DNA of 64,000 nucleotides from Desmodesmus armatus. Taxonomy: Eukaryota; Chlorophyta; Chlorophyceae; Sphaeropleales; Scenedesmaceae. Made by a program: the position numbers and the translations under genes. The notes below the pieces were generated by a model. That model searched no databases, was not told where the DNA came from, and saw only the letters and a program-made list of their open reading frames with translations. Of the stretch, positions 45,155 through 54,275 are shown piece after piece. The DNA lies in assembly GCA_007449985.2 (NCBI GenBank), contig VIIQ02000094.1, positions 62,001 to 126,000 on the forward strand. The letters run 5' to 3'. Position 1 is the first letter of the stretch, and every line of letters begins with the position of its first letter.

Positions 45155-46210
45155 GTGTCAACTGGGGGGTGGGAGGAAGGAGGGGGCACTTGTTGCCCCG
45201 GTGTCAACTGGGGGGTGGGAGGAAGGAGGGGGCACTTGTTGCCTCGGGTGTCAACTGGGGGGTGGGAGGAAGCAGGGGGCACTTGTTGCCTCGGGTGTCA
45301 ACTGGGGGGGGGAGGAAGGAGGGGGCACTTGTTGCCCCGGTGTCGACTGGGGGGGGGGGGGAGGAAGGAGGGGGCACTTGTTGCCTCGGGTGTCAACTGG
45401 GGGGTGGGAGGAAGGAGGGGGCACTTGTTGCCTCGGTGTCAACTGGGGGGCGGGAGGAAGGAGGGGGCACTTGTTGCCCCGGGTGTCAACTGGGGGGTGG
45501 GAGGAAGGAGGGCGCACTTGTTGCCTCGGTGTCAATGGGGGGTGGGAGGAAGGAGGGGGCACTTGTTGCCCCGGTGTCAACTGGGGGGTGGGAGGAAGGA
45601 GGGGGCACTTGTTGCCCCGGTGTCAACTGGGGGGGGGGAGGAAGGAGGGGGCACTTGTTGCCTCGGGTGTCAACTGGGGGGTGGGAGGAAGGAGGGGGCA
45701 CTTGTTGCCCGGGTGTCAACTGGGGGGTGGGAGGAAGGAGGGGGCACTTGTTGCCCCGGTGTCAACTGGGGGGTGGGAGGAAGGAGGGGGCACTTGTTGC
45801 CCCGGTGTCAACTGGGGGGTGGGAGGAAGGAGGGGGCACTTGTTGCCTCGGGTGTCAATGGGGGGTGGGAGGAAGGAGGGGGCACTTGTTGCCCCGGGTG
45901 TCAACTGGGGGGTGGGAGGAAGGAGGGGGCACTTGTTGCCCCGGTGTCAACTGGGGGGTGGGAGGAAGGAGGGGGCACTTGTTGCCCGGGTGTCAACTGG
46001 GGGGTGGGAGGAAGGAGGGGGCACTTGTTGCCCCGGTGTCAACTGGGGGGTGGGAGGAAGGAGGGGGCACTTGTTGCCCCGGGTGTCAACTGGGGGGTGG
46101 GAGGAAGGAGGGGGCACTTGTTGCCTCGGTGTCAACTGGGGGGTGGGAGGAAGGAGGGGGCACTTGTTGCCCGGGTGTCAACTGGGGGTGGGAGGAAGGA
46201 GGGGGCACTT
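45155..46210. repeat. 46/47-bp G-rich minisatellite, about 22 copies, module copy III
   Basis: Same unit and orientation as 40201-41375; again open in all forward frames without being a gene. Preceded by a short unique stretch (45120-45154). Confidence 0.96.
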
Positions 46211-46890
46211 GTTGCACTTTCAGGGGGAGGCAGGAGGGGCGCTTGTCGCCTCGGTGCGTTTTACTTTCAAGGGGTTAGAGGGGGCGCTTGTCGCCTCAGG
46301 ATTGGGGGGGGGGAGGAAGGAGGGGGCACTTGTTGCCCCAGTATTGCACTTGAAGGGGGAGGCAGGAGGGGGCGCTTGTCGCCTCGGTGGGTTTTATCTT
46401 GCAAGGGGTTAGAGGGGGCGCTTGTTGCCTCAGGATTGGGGGGGGGGGGAGGCAGGAGGGGGCACTTGTTGCCCCAGTATTGCACTTGAAGGGGGAGGCA
46501 GGAGGGGGCGCTTGTCGCCTCACTGGGTTTTATCTTGCAAGGGTCTAGAGGGGGCGCTTGTTGCCTCAGGATTGGGGGGAGGGAGGGGGGGAGGGAGGGG
46601 GCACTTGTTGCCCCAGTATCGTACTTGGGGGGGGGGGGGCACTTGTTGCCCTATATCTCACTTGGGGGGGGGGAGAAGGAGGGGGCACTTGTTGCCCCAG
46701 TATCGCACTTTGGGGGGGGAGAGGAAGGGAGGGGGCATTTGTTGCTCCAGTATCACATTTTGGGGGGAGGAAGGAGGGGCTCTTGTTGCCCCAGTATCAC
46801 ATTTTTTGGGGGAGGAAGGAGGGGCTCTTGTTGCCCCAGTATCGCATTTTTGGGGGGGAAGGAGGGGCTCTTGTTGCCCCAGTACACCTC
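46211..46890. repeat. GC-rich composite minisatellite (type 1), module copy III
   Basis: Inverted relative of 22841-24465: blocks GGAGGCAGGAGGGGGCGCTT, GTCGCCTC, CAAGGGGTTAGAGGGGGCGC and CCCCAGTATTGCACTT, with many G-runs. Confidence 0.93.
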
Positions 46891-46944
46891 GCCCCAGTAC
46901 TGCACATTGCAGAGCCGGGGTCTGGGGCAGAATGGGGTTTGGGT

Positions 46945-47005
46945 CTGCCTGGTTGGCAGCCATGGGGGTCCAAACTCCCCTGTGGTGTGGAAGTTCAATC
47001 CTTCC
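46945..47005 (+). other. tRNA-like hairpin set, module copy III
   Basis: CTGCC-TGGTT-GGCAG (46945-46959), GGGGG-TCCAAAC-TCCCC (46964-46980), 8-nt spacer, GGAAG-TTCAATC-CTTCC (46989-47005). Near-identical to copy I, with one change at the R position of the T-like loop relative to copy II. Confidence 0.5.
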
Positions 47006-47490
47006 ATGGTCCGGTATGAAAGGTGTCGGGCGGTAGCCTTGCACTATCTAGCATGCAATAACTGACAGAGTCCTGCGCACAGACATCTGCCCAAGTCACT
47101 TTGGAGGGTTGCATGGGAAAGCAACACTGACGATTGAGACAGTACTGGGCTATGGCAGCAGTAGTGGGTGATGAAGTTGCGCCAAGGGCGGGGGGACACA
47201 TGCAGACTCTACAGTCAGGGGCTGTTTGGGTCGGCCCGGGTGTAGGTTGTGGGTGGAGTGTTGTCTCAGTCACCCCGCTTGGTGCACTGGTCTCGTTGCT
47301 GCTGCTGCTTCTGCGGCGTGCTGCTGCTGCTGTTGTTCAGGCTTGATGTTCGTGTGTGCATGCAGCTGTTGGTTGCAGCTGCTGCTCAGCAGCACACACT
47401 ATCTGCTCAGTAGTGCGCTGGCTCCTGCAGTCAGGCCAATTTGGCTCTCTTGGTCTCTGCCGCCCAGGGAGTCGCCAACAGCAGCAGAGA
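47006..47490. other. Module copy III leader region
   Basis: Strongly similar in inverted orientation to about 22100-22584, including the block ATTGAGACAGTACTGGGCTA and the G+C-rich stretch before the CTG tract. It should hold the promoter and 5'UTR of the membrane-protein gene if that is transcribed. Confidence 0.45.
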
Positions 47491-48470
47491 ATGAGTATAT
47501 TCAACAGTAGTACTGCCAGCAGCGACAGCTACAGCTCAGGGGGTGACAGCAGCTATGAGCAGCTGGCACTGACTGCGGCTAGGGCAGAGACTAGGGAGGG
47601 GGGGACTAGATCATCATCAACAGCAGCAGCAGTACCGGTACAGGGAAAGGGATGCTGTCATGGGCCCCCTGTCCCGCAGCGAACCGACGGAAACAGCAGC
47701 TACGATTGCAGCAAGCGTGGCAGCTGGGGTTTTGAGGGAACCACACACAGCCGGGTGCACGGCTCCAGCCTAGCTGTTGCTGCTGCCAGTATATTGTTGG
47801 CACCAACGCTGCTGCCGGTGTGCGGATGGGTTGCAGATTGCTGCAGCAGTGACTGCAGACCCCACCACCAGGGGCCATGTGGTGGTGCAGATGGTGCTAC
47901 TGGGGGGGTGGCTGCTGGTTGTGTTTGGCCGCTCTAGACGGTCACCCTACGCAAAGCGTTTGTGAGCCTGCGCTGGCGTGTTGCTGTTGAGGAGAGCAGA
48001 CAAACACAGTTGCTTGACACTGCATTGTTTGGCAGGGCAGCATGCAGCACTGATCAAGTACTCCACAAGCAGCTGCAGCGACACTTGCGTCTCAATGTGA
48101 GGCCTGCTGACAACAACACATGATGCGATGCTTGATGCTGTCTTGTATGTATGTCTCTGTGCAGCCTGTGCTGTCGCTGGGCTGCCTCAGTTTCCTACTG
48201 TGCTGTCAGGCAGCCGCAAGTGGCTTGTAACAGCTGCAGCCGCCTTCACATGCAGTGTGCTTGTGCTGACAGCCATCGCGCTACACTGCTCTCACAGCCT
48301 GCATGGGTGGGTCAGGGTTCTGCTTGCAAGGCTGTCAGCCTGCAGGGTTCAGCAGCAGGGTACAACCTGCTGGCATTGCTGATGCTGGTGCTGCTGTTGA
48401 GGCAGTGTTCAAGGCAGTGGATCCCAAGGCTATTGCTGTGGGGCTGCGGGGAGGAGCTGTAGCTGAGTTG
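47491..48470 (+). pseudogene. Small multi-span membrane protein gene, module copy III (frameshifted)
   Basis: ATG at 47491: MSIFNSSTASSDSYSSGGDS, SSYEQLAL. Exon 2, after GGGTTGCAG at about 47836, reads IAAAVTADPTTRGHVVVQMV then LLGGWLLVVFGRSRRSPYAK and is intact here (copy I has lost about 4 bases). Exon 3 begins after CTGTGCAG at about 48163 with LSLGCLSFLL but lacks one base at about 48202 relative to copy I (CTACTGTG against CTACTGTTG), so the next segment (SGSRKWLVTAAAAFTCSVLV) is out of frame. A last hydrophobic piece reads YNLLALLMLVLLL. The lesions of copies I and III are in different exons. Family not recognised. Confidence 0.5.
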
Positions 48471-49159
48471 GTGCTGTGTGCTGAGGTCACAGAGCTGGTG
48501 TTGTTGGACCCTGTCCTGCTTGCATGTGCACCGTGCTGCTGCTGACAGCTTGTGATCAGGGCTTGTGGAGCTGACGAGTTGTGAAATTGAAAAGCAGCAT
48601 AGCACCATAAGTGAAAAGCAGCATAGCGCCATGACGGCCTACGATGCATGTGTACAACAGATACACCAAGATGCCAGGTCCAGCAGAAAGTCAACTGCCA
48701 GTTCCATTGCAGCAAAGTGCACCCTCTCCTTCGACGGTGACAGTCAACCAACACAGCCAAGCACAGTCAAACAACACAACTGATGCACAGCCGGCTCCTG
48801 CAATACCGACCAATATTGCCTGTACATAGAGCGGTGACTGCAGGTCCAGAGCCAGATCACGCGTCTATCAGCCACAACACAGGACTCCTGGGTGGATCCC
48901 TCAACAGCCATTGTCAACCTGTGGGGGCTAGGGTTTAGGGTTTAGATTTTAGACCCTCTGAGCCCAGCAGATAGTGCCACTTCCCAAAGCCGCCCAGCAG
49001 TTACTTCATCCAGCAAACATCACCTGTTGCACAGAAACCCCATCTACGCCTGCCTCAAAACGTTGTCAACCCCCTCAGGCATTTTGAACAACTCAAAAAG
49101 CATCACAGACCAACCAATTGCAACACAGGGATGCAGACCAAGCACTGACTCACGCTGTC
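48471..49159. other. Intergenic; short telomere-type repeat
   Basis: Includes a 23-bp direct repeat at about 48590-48640 (GAAAAGCAGCATAGC) and (TTTAGGG)2-3 at about 48929-48950. The ABC1 kinase 3'UTR (minus) should occupy the right end. Confidence 0.4.
48929..48950. repeat. Interstitial telomere-type repeat (TTTAGGG)n, short
   Basis: CTAGGGTTTAGGGTTTAGA: about two and a half units of the plant/algal telomere heptamer, flanked by ordinary sequence on both sides. Confidence 0.7.
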
Positions 49160-52100
49160 TCATGCAGCACGAGTGAGCTTCCGTACAAATTGCTGCATCA
49201 AAGCCATACACCTGATGGCAAGCATACCCACGCACAAGCACACCAACTGCCATGCCAACTTCACCCCACTCCAGCCTGCAGATGCTGCCCATGCCCACAA
49301 ACAACGAATTCTGCCCTTTGCCTTGGCATGTTGAGCACGCTTGTGCCCATCTGGTGCCTCATGCCCATCCAAACACCCAGTTTGTGCCTGAAAAGTTGCA
49401 TTCACTGCAGCCCTAACAGCCTTTGGAGCTGCACACTCTGCTGGGAGCTTCCTTGGAGGGTGTAAGGCATCAGCAAGCTGTTTTGACTGCCTGGAGGCAC
49501 AGCTGTGATGTTCAGCAGGCAGCCATCTGTGCAGCAGCTGCTGTGCCAGCAGCACCCTCACCCCAGCTGCCTCCGGGCTACTCAGCTGGGCTGTTGCCAC
49601 AGCTGCAGACACGCCAAGCTGCTGCTGCAGCAGTACGGTGAAGTCCAGCAGCCGCAATCTGCTGCTGCTGCTTGAAGCACGCCACCCACTGCTACTCTGA
49701 GACACTACCGATGCCGCTGCTGGTGTGACTGCTACTGCTGCTCCTGCTGTGGTGGGGGACTGGTCAGGTGTGGCGAGGGTGAGTAGCTCCTGCAAGAGAG
49801 GCAGGTTGAGGCGGCCTGGCTGCCCTGGCGCAGGTTGCAGGACCAGGACCTCCCGTAGCAGCGCCTGGGCGGCTGGCCGCTTGTCAAACAGCAGCTGGCG
49901 GGCGACAACCTGCGCAGGCGGCAATAGACATGCAGCATGGCGCGAAATTTCAATGAGTGTCGGAATACAACCCCCCCCCCTTTACTGGAATCAGCCGGCT
50001 CAACCTCAGTAGGCAACGCCAATGATGTGTGCCAACTGAGTCTACATGTAACACCCCCCCCCCCCAAAATAAAAGCTCCCCCCCCCCCCCAGAAAAAAAG
50101 GTACTTGCCGCCATGTGTCAGCCTGCCCGGGGACGGCCACTGCTGCCTAGGACTAACGCAGCACTGCTGTACAGCAGCATTGGAGCCAGGCTGTGCTGGA
50201 CATGGGCCGGGTGTCTGGCAGCCTGCAGCTTTTCTGAGGGACCCTTCCACGCTGTCATGGGCATAGTTGCCAGGTGCTTATAGTTGGTACCCAGCCAACC
50301 TGTGCTAGCGCCAAGGGCTGTCTCAGTGAGACCCACAATTGACATTACCGGCCCTCCTTGAACAACCACACAGCAGAAACGCTCACCCCAGCACCCCTGC
50401 ATGTCTGGCCAAGGGGGCAGTGTGCTGGACAAGGCATGGTGCTATTAGACTGCCTGCCGCCATCATAATCACAAAATTAAATAATGCGCTGCCGCCGGCA
50501 ATACACTACTAGTAGTGCATCAACGTGCACACTTTGCTCACCTTGACAGCCGTCCTGGCAATGCTGTAGCGGGCAGAGGGGTCCACCACCAATGCAAACC
50601 CCTCCAGAGTAGTCAAACTCCTGATAATAAGGGTGAAGTACGGCGGCAACTCAAAGCGGTACTTCAAAGCCAGGGCAGCAACCACACCGGCAAACTCAGC
50701 AAACCCAATGGCACCTGCCCTCTGTAGCAGGGTGGAAGCTGTGCTAGTGCTGGGAGTGTTGGTAGCTGGTACTGCTGCGGTTGGCCCTGCAGCGGGTGTA
50801 GCTGCAGACGGGGGCTGGCTGCCAGCTGTGTATAGCTGTGAGAAGCGCAGGGCCAGATCATCAGCCAACTCCTGGAGGTCGGTGGTGGGTTTTAGTAACC
50901 CCATTTGCTTCATGTCAGTGGCCAGGGCTAACCAGTTGGCCTGGGACCAATGGAGCAGGGCAGCCATCATGGCCTGTGGAGGAAGGTAGGGGGGGGGGCA
51001 AGAAAATATATGCATGTGTGGCGCTAAGTAACTTGCGTAGTACGTTGGTTGCCTGCAAGCTGACATGCCACATTACAATTCACGTCTTGTTGTCCCATGG
51101 CTGGTGAAGGGTGAAGCGTCTCCTGATTCTGTCTGTCAACCCTTGTGACTGTTAACCCTTGTGATTCTGCCAGAACCCCCATATCACATCACATCACAGC
51201 ATGCAGTGGGCATATGCTGCACTTGCTGCTGCTGTTGCTTCACACGCAGTATCAGCCTTCTTGCTGAATCCAGTGACAGCCTGTATCACCAACCCCGCCT
51301 TGGGCCCCCGCCACTTGCGTTTTGCATGATTGCGCTGTGTGCAGCCAGCCAGTGGGAGCCCGCCCTGGTACAAAAAAACGAGGCACAGCAGCTCACCATG
51401 GAGGCTTCAGGAGGCACCCGCACCAGCAAACCAAAGTCCAGATACACCAGCCTGTCACCACCTGACAGCAGCAGGTTGCCCGGGTGTGGGTCTGCATGCA
51501 GGCACCCGCTCACCATCAGCTGGTGCAGGGAGGCTTGAATGCCTAGGTGCACCAGCTGCAGCAGCTGCTGCTGTTGCTCCCGCTGCTGCAGCAGCTGCTG
51601 CTGTTGCTCTTGCTGCTGCAGTGGCTGCTGCAGAGGCTGGTGACGCTGCGCAACTGGTGCGGCTGCTTGTGCAAACGTTGCTGTGTTGTGAAGGCTGGGT
51701 GCTGGGGTGCCTGTGGTGCTGCTGGAGCTCTGTGACTCCTGCAGGCTGCGCAGGATCTGTGCTGGGGTCTGACCCTCCACCCATGTGGTGGTGAGAACCC
51801 TGCGGAACGGCAGGCGGTACACCAGCCATATGGAGTCATGTTGTGGTGTTGACTGTGTGGCCGTGTCAAGATGGTGCCCCTTGCCCAATCACAAAGCTCT
51901 GACTTGCTAGGGCTATTCACATATCAGCGCTTGTGCTACACGCGGCCGAACAAATATGGACGCTGGATGCACACAGGGTACCAGTCCCCACGGTTTCTGG
52001 TCAGGACAATCACGTACGCGCAAGTATGCCATTACGTTGCATGCGGCTCAGCTGGACCTTGGAAGTGCATGTGTGTTTCAACACTGGGCTGTCCTGTAGG

Positions 52101-54022
52101 TTTGTGCAGTTGCATGAATCACCGACAGTGGCCGACAACATGAAAGTGAAAGCGCACATGCCACCGCACTCACCGCTGGGTGGTTAGCTCCCATACAACT
52201 TGAGGGGTCGTCACAAAGCCCAGGTAGTCATGCGCAGCAGCAAACTCCTCTAGGTTGCGCCCCTCCTGCAGTCCAAGGACATGCACAGCAGACATGTGGG
52301 GGTGGCCAAGCACAGTGCAGCCATACTAACTGCCCGATTGATCGTCTTGACGCAGTGCATAACCCAGCACCCCCCCCCAACCTCCTGCGCTGCTTGTGTC
52401 CGTCTCCTGGCCAAGTTGTATACTATGCTGGCAGCGTAGCTGCATCTGCAACCCCGCTGCAACACCTTTCCTGCCCACCTGCACATAGTCCAGCTCCTGT
52501 GCCAGTCCCTCCCCCAATGTGTTGGCCCACAGGGTGATGTCCTGCTTGATGCGCCCCACCCATCGCAGCAGCCGCAGCAGCTCTGTGAGGACCCTCAGGT
52601 CCAGGGAGACCTGGGCCCACATGCCTGGCCGCTGGACCTGCAACGCACAGGGTGTGGGGTGGGGTGGGTTGGGCGCTGATGCGGATGCATTAGACGGGGC
52701 GCTAGAGTGATAGCACGGCATGCAATGATGGTCATGGAGTTGTTGTGCAAAAGTGTTTCAGTCCTGAGTCAGAAATTTCATGCAGCAGGGTTTATATGGG
52801 CTGAGCAGAAAACAGGTACCCACAGGCAGATGTGATGCAAAGTTGGCAGCATTGCCATGGCTGCTTGTCCCAGAAGATGTCACAGCAAGCTGCTGCTGCT
52901 GCTGCTGGCGTTGCAGTTGACTTCACTACTCACCTTGACAGCTACCAGAGTGCCACCCCGTGTCTCAGCCTGATACACCTGGCCCAAAGATGCTGCTGCC
53001 ACAGGGTGCTCAGACCACCATGCAAACACCTCAGAGGGTGGTGCACCCAGCTCTTCCTGCAGGATGGCAGCTGCTGTGCTGGTAGGGAAGGGAGGTGCTG
53101 CCTCCTGCAGGCCTGACAGAGCCGCTGCTAGGGCAGGGCCTACAACATCCGGCCGCACAGCTAGCGTCTGACCAAGCTTCACCCACAGGGGGCCAAGGTC
53201 TGACAGTAGGTGCTGCACTTGGGATGAGAATGTTGGGTGGTTGGGTGTGCTGGGGCTGCTTGGTGGGGTGGGGTGGCGCTGCACCAGGAGCCACAGCTTC
53301 AGGAGGGCTTGCAGCACCTGTGGGGATACGATCAAGTACAGTGTGTGGTGGTGCTCTGTTGGATGTACTGTTGAGGTGACAGAGGCATCTACGGGGGAAG
53401 GTTGGATGACATGTTGACGCAAGACGACCTCGTTCAAGAGAGCTACGCATGCTGCTGCGCTGGGGTGGTGGTGATCCCCAATCTGCACTATGAACTGCTG
53501 GTAACCTCTGACCGGCATGTTGTTTTGTTTTATCATAAACAGTTTTTGCCCAAGCCAAAGAGTAAAGGGTGCTTTTCCAAGTAGCAAGAAAGGTGTCTTG
53601 CCTTGCCGCCGGGGGGGGGGGGGGGGAAATGGCTGCTGTACCATGGTGGCCCACCCCTCAGCCGCTGACACTGAGTGATTGCAGGGAAGGCAGCTTGTGT
53701 CGTGTGCTGTGAAGCTTGATATTCAATGGCTAAATATTGATCAGCAACCACCACTTGCAATGAGATGATAAGGCATACGCACCTGCAACCCTCGGGCCAC
53801 GAGGACCCCAGTGGTGGGCGTGGGAAGAGGGTGCCGGCTTTCGGGTGTTGGGGGGCAGCTGTCTGCTGTATATGCTGCCACAACAGGTAGTCTGGTGCCC
53901 AAATGATGCAGTGCCTCATGTGCCCTGCTGCTGCGTACTGCAATAGCTCGGCCCCTGGTGGGCCGAGAGCACCACACATGCTTCCAAGTGGAGGATGCCC
54001 TGCTGGCTGCCAGATGTTGCAT
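49160..54022 (-). CDS. ABC1/UbiB-type atypical kinase, probably plastid-targeted (ABC1K)
   Basis: Seven exons, phases consistent: 53783-54022, 52934-53317, 52479-52637, 52174-52265, 51397-51799, 50542-50973, 49160-49909; 819 residues. The N-terminus (MQHLAASRASSTWKHVW, rich in Ser/Arg) looks like a transit peptide. Family motifs in order: KxGQ region (LGPLWVKLGQTLAVRPD, about residue 125), Ala-rich loop (VAAASLGQVYQA), Lys strand (LVAVKV), VLTTTWVEG, catalytic HADPHPGNLLL (about 392), YLDFGLL (about 412), and the C-terminal VARQLLFDKRPAAQALLREV typical of plant ABC1K. An insert of about 60 residues rich in Gln lies between WVEG and the catalytic loop. A hydrophobic segment near the C-terminus (about 785-810) could anchor it. 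Plastid ABC1Ks act on plastoglobules in prenyl-lipid/quinone metabolism; that role is inferred. Divergent from the SEC20 gene. Confidence 0.92.
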
Positions 54023-54275
54023 GCAGACAGATCTACCGCAGCTGTGTGCCTTGAATTCATGTACATGTCTTGCCTTGTCAAGGAGAGCTGTGGGTGTTAC
54101 TTCCAGGGTTCCGATCAGGGTGCAAATGCATTGTGGCCACCAAAGCCGTGCCACTCCCAGTAAACTTTTCAAGCTGTTAACATTGACCTAAATAGCGACC
54201 TTGGGCTGTTTGCTTTCACGACGGTTACTGACTGACCTCGGTGGATGTTCTCGGAGCACTCTTGAAGCCCACAAG
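54023..54275. promoter_or_regulatory. Divergent promoter region, ABC1K (-) / SEC20-like (+)
   Basis: 253 bases between the two ATGs must contain both promoters and 5'UTRs. No individual element recognised with confidence. Confidence 0.55.

Noticed and set aside
48929..48950. A chromosome end
   Set aside because: Only two to three heptamers, with ordinary sequence and a gene on both sides.
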